A stretch of DNA of 6,287 bases from Halobacteriales archaeon QS_9_70_65 (GCA_003023535.1 PXSC01000068.1:2242-8528); one strand, 5' to 3'; shown: positions 1 through 6,246, numbered from the stretch's first letter. Notes: generated from the letters alone by a model not told the origin. Numbers and translations: made by a program.

Positions 1-519
1 GGCGGCGACCTGACGGCCGACGAGATCGAGCCCGTCGACCGGGGGTTCTACCACACCGACGCGCTCGTCGAGGGCGACGCCGACGTCGCCTTTCTCGCGT
101 TCTACAACTTCAAGATCGTCGAGAGCCGCCACCGGGGGTTCGGCGCCGACCTCTGGGAGCTGGCCGACCACGGCGTCCCCGACTTCAACCAGCTCGTTCT
201 CGCCGCGGCCGACGGAACTGTCGAGGACCGACCGGACGAGGTACGGCGGTTCGTCGACGCCACGCGGCGTGGCGTCGTCGACGCCGTCGAGGACGGTGAG
301 GCCGCCGTCGAGCTGTTCTTCGAGCGACACCCCGAACTCCGGGACGACGACCCGGAGCTGATGGACGAGATCGCGGCGGCGACGCGGGAGTTCTTCACGC
401 CCGACCTCTCGCAGGACCTCGAGATGTACCGCGATCTCGTCGCGTTCTGCGAGGAGCTGGAGCTCTCCGACGGTCCCGTCGACGTCGACGAGATGGCCGA
501 CGAGCGCTTCGTCGGGTAG
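1..519 (+). CDS. NMT1/THI5-like ABC transporter substrate-binding protein, ThiY type (3' part)
   Basis: The reading frame is open from base 1 to the TAG at 517-519, giving the last 172 residues; the start lies outside the window. The pattern fits the C-terminal lobe of NMT1/THI5-like (ThiY) binding proteins. An Asp-Val-Ala-Phe-Leu-Ala-Phe-Tyr-Asn stretch (residues 28-36) sits where family members have an IGGYW-like segment. A loop with 'DHGVPDFNQLVLAA' (about 56-69) matches the family's 'DYGVP.Y..LVL' motif. The helical tail 'RRFVDATRRG' (81-90) and the EFFTPDLSQD region (about 129-138) follow the same order as in the family. Such lipid-anchored extracellular proteins deliver pyrimidine precursors of thiamine (in Bacillus, formylaminopyrimidine) to an ABC importer. 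Permease and ATPase genes would be expected upstream, beyond base 1. The ligand is inferred from family only; other NMT1-like proteins bind sulfonates or riboflavin. Confidence 0.72.
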   Translation, partial: GGDLTADEIEPVDRGFYHTDALVEGDADVAFLAFYNFKIVESRHRGFGADLWELADHGVPDFNQLVLAAADGTVEDRPDEVRRFVDATRRGVVDAVEDGEAAVELFFERHPELRDDDPELMDEIAAATREFFTPDLSQDLEMYRDLVAFCEELELSDGPVDVDEMADERFVG

Positions 520-545
520 CGACACCCCCGGACGCAGGGCCGCAG

Positions 546-551
546 GTTAAG
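546..551 (+). promoter_or_regulatory. weak TATA-like element upstream of the RNase H-like gene
   Basis: GTTAAG is the only A/T-rich hexamer in this GC-rich gap between two genes on the same strand. It lies exactly 23 nt before a GTG at 575. The two better promoter candidates in the window (2079-2090 and 6270-6282) also place their hexamer 23 nt before the start codon, as expected for haloarchaeal leaderless mRNAs. No good BRE precedes it, so the call is tentative. Confidence 0.3.
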
Positions 552-574
552 TCCGTCCCGGACCGAGCGGGGTC

Positions 575-625
575 GTGGTTCGAGGGCAGATACCGACGAC
601 GGGCGCCGCCGGAGGGGGAGCGTGA
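575..625 (+). other. possible leaderless 16-codon leader ORF
   Basis: A GTG at 575 opens a 16-residue frame (MVRGQIPTTGAAGGGA) ending in TGA at 623-625. That stop overlaps the GTG start of the RNase H-like gene at 622 (GTGA, 3 shared bases). The GTG sits at the TSS position expected for the TATA-like hexamer at 546-551. If translated, it could couple to the downstream gene by re-initiation. The peptide is Gly/Ala-rich and resembles nothing recognised. A chance frame is quite possible in DNA this rich in GC. Confidence 0.2.
611..615 (+). promoter_or_regulatory. Shine-Dalgarno sequence (GGAGG) for the RNase H-like gene
   Basis: GGAGG lies 6 nt before the GTG at 622 and complements the archaeal 16S rRNA tail (CCUCC). 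Many haloarchaeal genes lack such a site. Its presence supports the GTG at 622 as the start and suggests initiation on a leadered or coupled message. No other ATG or GTG lies in this frame between the upstream stop and 622. Confidence 0.55.
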
Positions 626-1128
626 GCCGGCTGGGCCGGTCGCTGGTGCTCCGGTTCGACGGGAGCGTCCGCTACGGCGCGGACAACGCCGACCCGCGGG
701 CGGCGGCCGTCGGCTACGTCGTTGAGGAGGCCGCGCCGGTGCTCGAGGGCTGCCGGGAGCTGTCGGCGTTCGTCTCGAGCACGCACGTCGAGTTCCGGGC
801 GCTCGTCGCCGGCGCCCGGGCGGTGGCGGAACTGGCCGAGCGCGACCGGATCAGCGACGTCCACGTCCGCGGGGATTCGGCGGCCGTCATCGAGACGGTC
901 GACCCCTCGCGGCCGACCGGCGTCGGCGGCGACGTCTGCCGCCGCCGCGCCGAGCGCGTCCGGGAACTGCTCCGTACGACCGTCCCGGCAGGGGCTGAGC
1001 GTCGCCCCCTTCCGGCCCGCGGCGGCTCGGTCGCTCGACCGCAGGGTAGTAAATGTGGCGGAGAGCCTGTTTGCGAACCGTGCGGCGCTGCATCCCCTCC
1101 CTACTCGCTCCCTCCGGTCGCTCCTTGA
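622..1128 (+). CDS. RNase H-fold (RNase HI/RVT_3-like) protein with an aberrant C-terminus
   Basis: The frame encodes 168 residues from a GTG preceded by GGAGG. Residues 8-95 fit the RNase HI/RVT_3 fold: a first strand with 'LRFDGS' (D13), a helix with 'HVEFRALVAGARA' (E57), and the strand 'VHVRGDSAAV' (D85). These supply the first three acids of the DEDD catalytic set. Residues 105-118 (CRRRAERVRELLRT) match the basic helix before the last strand. After about residue 120 the protein stops looking like the family. The expected 'vpR..N..AD.LA' segment with the fourth acid is missing, and the tail (about 127-168) is Pro/Gly/Cys-rich sequence read through hairpin-forming DNA. A faintly family-like stretch (LSVAPFRPAAARSLDRR) appears in the +2 frame around 1005-1055, which suggests a frameshift or a decayed 3' end. 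A role in cleaving RNA of RNA-DNA hybrids would be inferred from the fold, but activity is doubtful as written. Confidence 0.6.
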   Translation: MSRLGRSLVLRFDGSVRYGADNADPRAAAVGYVVEEAAPVLEGCRELSAFVSSTHVEFRALVAGARAVAELAERDRISDVHVRGDSAAVIETVDPSRPTGVGGDVCRRRAERVRELLRTTVPAGAERRPLPARGGSVARPQGSKCGGEPVCEPCGAASPPYSLPPVAP

Positions 1129-1137
1129 GGAAGGGAG
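1121..1137 (+). other. imperfect hairpin at the end of the RNase H-like ORF
   Basis: CTCCTT and AAGGGAG can pair as a six-base-pair stem with one bulged G and a GAGG loop. A second possible pairing joins CTCCCT (1097-1102) with AGGGAG (1132-1137). No T-run follows on the plus strand, so termination is uncertain. The ORF's last three codons fall inside the hairpin, which fits non-coding DNA having been read as the C-terminus. Confidence 0.3.
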
Positions 1138-1157
1138 ATTAGCGCCTCAACACAGCT

Positions 1158-1176
1158 AAAACGTGCCCGCTGCGGG
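1158..1176 (-). terminator. possible terminator of the pentapeptide-repeat gene
   Basis: On the minus strand, the short palindrome CCCGC-A-GCGGG (1166-1176) is followed two to four bases later by TTTT (1161-1158). It lies about 75 nt past the pentapeptide gene's stop codon. The one-base loop would need to open to three, so the stem is short. Archaeal termination relies mainly on U-tracts, and four Ts is minimal. Another stem (CGACGGC 1192-1198 with GCCGTCG 1213-1219) lies nearer the gene but has no T-run. Confidence 0.28.
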
Positions 1177-1251
1177 GTCGTCCGGGCTGGGCGACGGCGC
1201 CGAGCCCGCCGGGCCGTCGTCGGTCGTCCGGCGCGCTCCCGGGCGGCACGA

Positions 1252-2055
1252 CTACTCCGGCGGGTGAACGACGGCACCGAGGTCGTGGAGCGTCCGCTTG
1301 GTCGCGTACACCCGCTCGCCCCGGTGGTCGACGACGCGGGTGTCCCGCAGCGTCGCCGTGCTCACGTCCGCCGCCCGCAGGGTTGCCCCGGAGAGGTCGG
1401 CGCCGGAAAGGTCGACCTCCCGCAGCGTGGCGTCGGTCAGGTCGGCGTCGCCGAGGTCGGTCCCGGCGAGGTCCGCTCCCGTCAGGTCGGCGCCGACGAG
1501 GGAGACGCCACGGAGGTCGGCGCCGACGAGGCAGGCGTTCCCGAGGTCGGCCCCGGCGACGTAGGCGTCCCGGAGATCGGCGTCGACGAGGTCGGTGCCC
1601 CCGAGGGCGGCCGCCCTGAGGTTCGCCTCGACGAGGTCGGCGTTCTCGAGACGTGCGTTCCGGAGGTCGCTCTCGTAGGCGACGGCGTCGGTGAGGTCGG
1701 CGCCGGCGAGGGTCGCCTCCGGCAGGGCGGCGTCCGGCGCGTGCGCTCCCGCGAGGTCGGCGTGGGCGAGACGCGAGCCCGTGAGATCGGCGCCCGTCAG
1801 GGTCGCGTCCCGGAGGACCGCATCCCGGAGGTCGGCGCTGTGGGCGCTCGCCTTCAGGAGGTCGGCCTCGGCGAGGTCCGCCCCCCGGAGGTCGGCCCGC
1901 GTCAGGGTGGCGAACTGCAGTACCGTCTCCGTCAGCGTGGCGTCGGTGAGGGTGGCGTCGGCGAGGTCCGCGTCCGTCAACTCGAGCCCGCCCAGGTGGG
2001 CCTCGGCCCGGATCAGACTCTCGTCGGTCGGGTGTTCGTCCGCCAGATCGACCAT
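1252..2055 (-). CDS. pentapeptide-repeat protein (right-handed quadrilateral beta-helix)
   Basis: This 267-residue protein is almost wholly pentapeptide repeats of the A(D/N)LXX type. The central residue falls at position 21 and every fifth position to 241, and is Leu in nearly all cases (Ala at 71, 106 and 126; Val at 166, 231 and 241). That makes 45 consecutive units with no break, or about 11 coils of a square beta-helix. A short N-terminal segment (1-18) and a C-terminal segment (244-267, ending LHDLGAVVHPPE) cap the helix. There is no signal peptide or membrane segment, so it should be cytoplasmic. The protein is very acidic, with only two lysines. Some bacterial relatives by fold (MfpA, Qnr) mimic DNA and bind gyrase; most pentapeptide proteins have no known role, and none can be assigned here. 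The ATG at 2055 is supported by a promoter motif at leaderless spacing. The gene converges with the RNase H-like gene. Confidence 0.93.
   Translation of the reverse strand: MVDLADEHPTDESLIRAEAHLGGLELTDADLADATLTDATLTETVLQFATLTRADLRGADLAEADLLKASAHSADLRDAVLRDATLTGADLTGSRLAHADLAGAHAPDAALPEATLAGADLTDAVAYESDLRNARLENADLVEANLRAAALGGTDLVDADLRDAYVAGADLGNACLVGADLRGVSLVGADLTGADLAGTDLGDADLTDATLREVDLSGADLSGATLRAADVSTATLRDTRVVDHRGERVYATKRTLHDLGAVVHPPE
1327..2001 (-). repeat. 45 tandem 15-bp units encoding pentapeptides
   Basis: The coding sequence repeats with a 15-base period, visible on the plus strand as recurring 'gaggtcggcg' and 'gtcaggtcggcg'. It spans residues 19 to 243. The units are degenerate at DNA level but keep the protein register exactly, showing selection on the protein. 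The same periodicity opens long spurious frames on the opposite strand. Confidence 0.85.
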
Positions 2056-2078
2056 ACGGTCGGTCGGCGGGCCAGCCG

Positions 2079-2090
2079 AATCAAGCTTCG
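2079..2090 (-). promoter_or_regulatory. BRE/TATA-like promoter of the pentapeptide-repeat gene
   Basis: Read on the minus strand the site is CGAAG-C-TTGATT, resembling an archaeal BRE plus TATA box. Exactly 23 nt separate the hexamer from the ATG at 2055. This places the transcription start at or next to the ATG, so the mRNA is probably leaderless. The hexamer is a weak TATA match, but it stands out in GC-rich surroundings. It lies in the 115-base gap after the helicase gene, so the pentapeptide gene probably has its own transcript. Confidence 0.5.
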
Positions 2091-2170
2091 GACATCGCGG
2101 TCCGTCGCGGCGGTGAGCCGAGCCGGAGCGGCGGCGAGATTCCGGTCGGTGGCCGGGAGACGACCGCCGG

Positions 2171-4732
2171 TTATCCCTCGAACGCCGCCAGCACGTCGTC
2201 GAGGATCATCGTGCCGGTCGCCCGGTCCAGCGGGTCGTTGTCGTTGCCGCAGTGCTCGCTCATGACGCACATCGGACAGCCGCGGCGGCGCCGACAGTCA
2301 CAGGAGTCGATATGCTCGCGGGTCCGGCGGGCCAGCGACTCGAAGTGCTCGTAGATGGCCTTCGAGAAGCCGATGCCGCCGTCGATGCCGTCGTGGACGA
2401 ACCACGTCGGGCCGGGAACCGTCTCGTGGCCGTGGGACGGCGTCGACAGCCCGCCGACGTCGGCGTTGTCGATCATCAGCTCCAGCGGCGCCAGCCCGAT
2501 GATCCCGTGTTCGGCCGCGTGCAGCCCGCCGCCGTAGGTGTACATCGCCTTTGCGTCCGGTACCGCGCCGTCGCGTTCGGCGCGGGCGGTCGGCTCCAGG
2601 AGCGGCGCCTCCAGGGCCTCGATCGTCCGCTCGGCGTGGCCCTCGGGCAGCGCCACCCACAGCAGCTCGGTCTCGAGGTCGAGCGGCGGCGCCTCGGTCG
2701 GGACCGGCCCCTCGACGACCCCGCCGCCGAAGACGTTCCGGACGAGGTACTCGTCGTACCGGATCCGGACGGTCCCCTCCCCGAAGTAGAGGTCGTAGTC
2801 GCCGGCCAGCGGCGTGTGCTCGCGGACCGACAGGTCCTGGACCCGCTTCGTCGACATCGTCTGGGTGTACTCGTCGGTCGCGGCCGTCTCGACGGTGATG
2901 ACGGGGCGGCGGCCCTCGTCGATCTCGACGACCCGGTACTGCTGGCCGGCGTGGAGGAACAGCGCCCCGACGTGGTAGTCCCGGTAGGCCCGCTCCCGGG
3001 CGACGGGGTCGTGGTCGATGTCGCCGTCCCGGCAGACGACGCGGAACTCGGTCGTCCCCGTGCCGTAGATGGACAGCCGGCTCTGGGGTCGCCGGTCGCC
3101 GTCGTAGGTCACGCCGCCGGCGTCGAGGTCGCCGGCCGGCTCGAGGACGCCGGCGTCCTGCCACATCGAGACCACCTCCCGGAACCGGGTCTCGTCGCCG
3201 AGATACGCCGCGTCGTCGGCCGACAGCGGCCGCTCGGCGGCCGCCGCCAGCACGTGGTCGGCGTAGACGCGGTCGTTGTCGACGGAGACAACGGCGTCCT
3301 CGACGGTGTCGTCGTCGAAGAGGTAGCCGGGGTTGCGGAAGATGTAGCCGTCCATCGCGTCGGTGCCGCCGACCAGCACGGAAACGGCGTCGCTGACGCC
3401 GCGGCCCGCCCGGCCGACCTGCTGCCAGAAGGACTGCTTGGTCCCCGGGTAGCCGGCGGTGACCGTCGCGTCCACCGAGCCGATGTCGATACCGAGCTCG
3501 AGGGCGTTCGTCGTCGGCACGGCGTCGAGGTCGGCGCTCTTGAGCTTGTTCTCGACCGCGCGTCGCCGCTTCTTGCCGAGGCCGGCGTGGTACGGTTCGG
3601 TCTCGACGTAGGGGTCCAGCGGGTGGTCGGCGGCCGCCCGGACGATCTGTTTGGCGGCGATCTCCGTTCCCTGGCGGGCCGAGCAGAACTGCAGCGTCTG
3701 GGTGTCGTGGGCCGCCAGGTGGGCGGTCACCGTCGCCGCCTCGGTGCCGGTCGAGGCGCGGGCGGCCTCGAAGTCCGCGAGCGGGTCGTCGGCCGCCTCC
3801 TCGAGGTCGTCGTCCTCCAGCGGCGGCTCCCAGAGGACGATGTCGCGGGCGCCGCGCGGCGAGCCGTCCCGGTCGACGACCGCGAACTCCGCGCCGGTGA
3901 GGTTGCTGGCGTGCGTCGCCGGGTTGCCGATGGTCGCCGTCGTCAGCACGAACTGCGGGTCGGCGTCGTAGTACGACAGCAGCCGGCGCAGCCGCCGGAG
4001 AATGAACGCCACGTGCGTCCCCGTGACGCCGCTGAACTCGTGGGCCTCGTCGACGACGACCAACTCGAGGTTCGAGTAAAAGCGGTGCCAGCCGCGGTCT
4101 CTGTCGTGTCGCGGGAGGTAGACGTTCAGCCCGGCCGGATTCGTCAGGACGACGTTCGCCTCCCGGCGGATGCGCCGCTTCCGGTCCTGGTCGGTGTCGC
4201 CGTCGTAAACGCCGATCGTCGCGTCGACGTCCCAGTCCCCGCGGAGCTTGTCGTTCAGCGTCCGCTCCTGGTCGCGAGCCAGCGCCTTCATCGGGAACAG
4301 ACACAGCGCGGTACTCTCGGGGTTCGCCAGGTGGTTCCGCGCCATCTGCAGCGCGTAGATCCACGTCTTCCCCGACGACGTCGACGTCGTGACGACGACG
4401 TCGTCGCCGTCGGCCAGCCGCCGGAGCCCCGCCGCCTGATGGGAGAACAGCCCCTGCTCAAGGCGGTCGGCCAGCGCCGGTCGCAGCACCTCGTCGGCCG
4501 GCACCGTCGACGCCTCCCGCGCCGGGACGCCCTCGGCGTGGCTGACCTGGTCCCGGTAGTCGGGGTAGCTGTCCGCCAGCGCCTCCCGGCTCAGCACCTC
4601 GTCGGCGACGGTGCCGCCGCTATCGTCGCCACCGTCGGTCAGCAGCCGGCCACCGGCCGGCGGCTCGTCGGTCGTCGTCTCGGCACGGTCGCCCCCGGTC
4701 GGCGCCGGGTCGGAACTGTCGTGTGGTCGCAT
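2171..4732 (-). CDS. Hrq1/YprA (MrfA)-family superfamily 2 DEAD/DEAH-box DNA helicase
   Basis: The ATG at 4732 gives 853 residues; a GTG at 4738 overlapping the upstream stop (GTGA) would add two. After an acidic, probably disordered N-terminus (1-75) come the SF2 motifs: LFSHQ (95-99), Walker A TSTSSGKT (116-123), FPMKALARDQ (146-155), TNPAGLN (197-203), DEAH (228-231), TTATIGN (264-270), QFCSARQGTE (348-357), TNALELGIDIG (408-418) and QQVGRAGRG (437-445). The C-terminal part (about 470-853) matches the family's accessory region. It ends in a cysteine cluster, C811, C813, C819, C822 and C828, consistent with the Zn-binding (DUF1998/MZB) domain. Family members are ATP-driven 3'-5' DNA helicases; B. 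subtilis MrfA repairs mitomycin C damage and yeast Hrq1 acts in crosslink repair. The gene follows a YprB/MrfB-like exonuclease by 2 bases, so the two probably work together on damaged DNA. Motif III has TTAT rather than the common SAT. An archaeal helicase of the broader Lhr group is less likely, given the cysteine cluster and partner. Confidence 0.88.
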   Translation of the reverse strand: MRPHDSSDPAPTGGDRAETTTDEPPAGGRLLTDGGDDSGGTVADEVLSREALADSYPDYRDQVSHAEGVPAREASTVPADEVLRPALADRLEQGLFSHQAAGLRRLADGDDVVVTTSTSSGKTWIYALQMARNHLANPESTALCLFPMKALARDQERTLNDKLRGDWDVDATIGVYDGDTDQDRKRRIRREANVVLTNPAGLNVYLPRHDRDRGWHRFYSNLELVVVDEAHEFSGVTGTHVAFILRRLRRLLSYYDADPQFVLTTATIGNPATHASNLTGAEFAVVDRDGSPRGARDIVLWEPPLEDDDLEEAADDPLADFEAARASTGTEAATVTAHLAAHDTQTLQFCSARQGTEIAAKQIVRAAADHPLDPYVETEPYHAGLGKKRRRAVENKLKSADLDAVPTTNALELGIDIGSVDATVTAGYPGTKQSFWQQVGRAGRGVSDAVSVLVGGTDAMDGYIFRNPGYLFDDDTVEDAVVSVDNDRVYADHVLAAAAERPLSADDAAYLGDETRFREVVSMWQDAGVLEPAGDLDAGGVTYDGDRRPQSRLSIYGTGTTEFRVVCRDGDIDHDPVARERAYRDYHVGALFLHAGQQYRVVEIDEGRRPVITVETAATDEYTQTMSTKRVQDLSVREHTPLAGDYDLYFGEGTVRIRYDEYLVRNVFGGGVVEGPVPTEAPPLDLETELLWVALPEGHAERTIEALEAPLLEPTARAERDGAVPDAKAMYTYGGGLHAAEHGIIGLAPLELMIDNADVGGLSTPSHGHETVPGPTWFVHDGIDGGIGFSKAIYEHFESLARRTREHIDSCDCRRRRGCPMCVMSEHCGNDNDPLDRATGTMILDDVLAAFEG

Positions 4733-4734
4733 CG

Positions 4735-6246
4735 TCACGAGAAATCCGAGAGCGCGCCCTGCGTGCCGGCCTCGTCGCCCGTCGGGTCCGGCCGGTGGCC
4801 GTCGGACAGCCCGCGGGCGGCGTCGTCGAGCGCCTCGTAGATGACCGCGAGCGCCCGGACGTCGTCCTCGCAGTACGCCTCCAGCCGCCGCCAGTCCGGC
4901 CCGTCGACGGTTGCGGGGTCGGCCGCCGCCTCGAAGGCCCGGCGGTAGTCGTTGTAGACGGCCGCCACGGTCGCGCCGTCGAGGCCCGTCGTCGCCGGCG
5001 TCCAGCCGAGCCCCTCGGCGACGGCCTCCAGCGTGTCCGTCCGCCCCGGTAGCGCCGCGTTCCCGCCGTTCTGCCGGCGGGCCCACCACAGCGGGTCGAA
5101 GGTGTAGAGCCCCTCCCACAGGTCGGCGTACTCGGGGTGGTGCCGGCGGATCTGCGTCTCGAGAACGGGGAAGTCGAAACGGTAGCCGTTCCAGGCGACG
5201 AGCGGCCGGCCGCCGGCGTTGGCGTCCAGCCACGCGAGAAACGCCTCGAGGTGGTCGGTCGTCCCCGGTGCCCCCTCGGTGAACGGCATGTACCGACCCT
5301 CGGAGCCGCCGGTCAGCACGCCGACCAGCCAGACGACGGACGGCTCGAGCCCGTCGGTTTCGATGTCGACGAAGATCGGCTCCCGGTTCGGCAGCGAGTC
5401 GTCGCCCGTCGGCACGACCCGGTTCTCGGTTTGGGCGGTCGCCGCCGCCCGTATCCTCGACGCGACGGTCGAGCCGATGCCGTCGAGGGTCGCCAGCTCC
5501 CGGGGCGGGGCGTCGGCGACGGCCTCGACGGTCCGGTAGCCGGCCCGCCGGAGCGTCTCCGCGCGCGTCTCGCCGACGCCGTCGAGCCCGGTCAGCCCGA
5601 AGTCGTCCGGCGACAGCGCGGTCGTGTCGGCGGCGCCGTTCGGGTAGAGTTCGACGACGGCGGCGTCGGGCTGGTCGCCGGCGCCGACGCCGAGCGTCGC
5701 CTCGGTCCGCCCGACGCCGACCAGCGACAGCGTCCGCCCGTCGGCCGTCGCGGTCGTCCGGAAGCCCGCCCGGAGCCGCGTCGAACAGTGGACCGTCCCG
5801 TCGGGCAACTCCGGCGGCAGGGCCTCGGCGTACGCCGACAGGCCGTCGACCGCCGTCGTCCGGCGGTAGGGGTCGACGTTCAGCGTCAGCCGGTCGGTGA
5901 GACAGACGACCTGCTTCGCGTCGGCGGGGTCGGCCGGCCGGTCGACGGGACGGCCGGTCGTCGAAGGGACGCTCATCACGTGTCGCGAGCCGTCGCCGAC
6001 GGTCGTCGCGTGCGGCGGCCGGCCGGTGCCGGGTATCAGCACGTCGACGTCGACGTCCCGGGTGAGACCGGCCCGGACGACCGGCGTCTGCGGGCCCACG
6101 CCGACGACCGCGTCGGGCGCCGTCGCCGACAGGAGGCGGCGCATCGACGGGCCCGGGGTGTCGCCGACCGCACGGCCGGTCAGCGAGAGCAGCCGCACCG
6201 GGTCGGCGTCGGGCGGCGGCAGGACGGAACGGGAACCTTCGGCCAC
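4735..6246 (-). CDS. HhH plus RNase H-like DEDDy 3'-5' exonuclease of the YprB/MrfB type
   Basis: The protein has 503 residues. Residues 1-210 match no domain I recognise; they alternate short hydrophobic strands and helices and look folded. Residues 217-270 hold two helix-hairpin-helix motifs, LDGVGETRAETL (221-232) and LDGIGSTVASRI (254-265), which bind DNA backbone without sequence preference. Residues 290-475 form the exonuclease: Exo I VDIETDG (D294, E296), Exo II AWNGYRFDFP (D358) and Exo III YCEDDV (Y458, D462). This is the DEDDy pattern of the RNase_H_2/YprB family. In B. subtilis the family member MrfB works with helicase MrfA in mitomycin C repair, and the MrfA-like helicase follows here almost without a gap. 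The start is the GTG at 6246, 23 nt downstream of a TATA-like hexamer; a GTG at codon 17 is an alternative. The C-terminus (480-503) is a short polar tail without the TPR-like region of the Bacillus protein. Substrate polarity and specificity are inferred from family only. Confidence 0.85.
   Translation of the reverse strand: MAEGSRSVLPPPDADPVRLLSLTGRAVGDTPGPSMRRLLSATAPDAVVGVGPQTPVVRAGLTRDVDVDVLIPGTGRPPHATTVGDGSRHVMSVPSTTGRPVDRPADPADAKQVVCLTDRLTLNVDPYRRTTAVDGLSAYAEALPPELPDGTVHCSTRLRAGFRTTATADGRTLSLVGVGRTEATLGVGAGDQPDAAVVELYPNGAADTTALSPDDFGLTGLDGVGETRAETLRRAGYRTVEAVADAPPRELATLDGIGSTVASRIRAAATAQTENRVVPTGDDSLPNREPIFVDIETDGLEPSVVWLVGVLTGGSEGRYMPFTEGAPGTTDHLEAFLAWLDANAGGRPLVAWNGYRFDFPVLETQIRRHHPEYADLWEGLYTFDPLWWARRQNGGNAALPGRTDTLEAVAEGLGWTPATTGLDGATVAAVYNDYRRAFEAAADPATVDGPDWRRLEAYCEDDVRALAVIYEALDDAARGLSDGHRPDPTGDEAGTQGALSDFS

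Noticed and set aside
102..398. 98-codon minus-strand frame opposite the binding-protein gene.
   Set aside because: Ser/Arg/Thr-rich with no motif; the plus strand has a clear acidic protein matching the NMT1/THI5-like family.
722..1159. 145-codon plus-strand frame overlapping the RNase H-like gene.
   Set aside because: Its first part is basic Arg/Ser-rich shadow sequence. Only the stretch near 1005-1055 is of interest, as a possible frame-shifted continuation of the RNase H-like gene.
1264..2265. Long plus-strand open frame opposite the pentapeptide gene.
   Set aside because: It mirrors the 15-base coding period of the minus-strand gene, giving a Gly/Val/Arg-rich product with no domain. 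The minus frame has an exact pentapeptide register, so the plus frame is a shadow.
2298..4364. 688-codon minus-strand frame within the helicase gene, in another phase.
   Set aside because: The translation is mostly Arg/Gly/Pro/Ala and basic, unlike a haloarchaeal protein; it is an out-of-phase reading of the helicase.
4375..4406. Two GC-rich palindromes, ACGACGTCGACGTCGT (4375-4390) and CGACGACGTCGTCG (4393-4406).
   Set aside because: They lie over the Walker A codons, a run of Val, Thr and Ser using GTC, ACG and TCG. Codon preference explains them without a binding site.
2252..4840. 862-codon plus-strand open frame opposite the helicase gene.
   Set aside because: Long antisense frames arise from GC-rich third positions. 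The product is Val/Gly/Arg-rich without motifs, whereas the minus frame contains every SF2 helicase motif in order.
4733..5233. Upstream extension of the helicase frame giving a 1020-residue protein.
   Set aside because: That part overlaps the exonuclease catalytic region in a different frame and is Arg-rich and low complexity. The acidic, haloarchaeal-looking sequence begins at the ATG at 4732.
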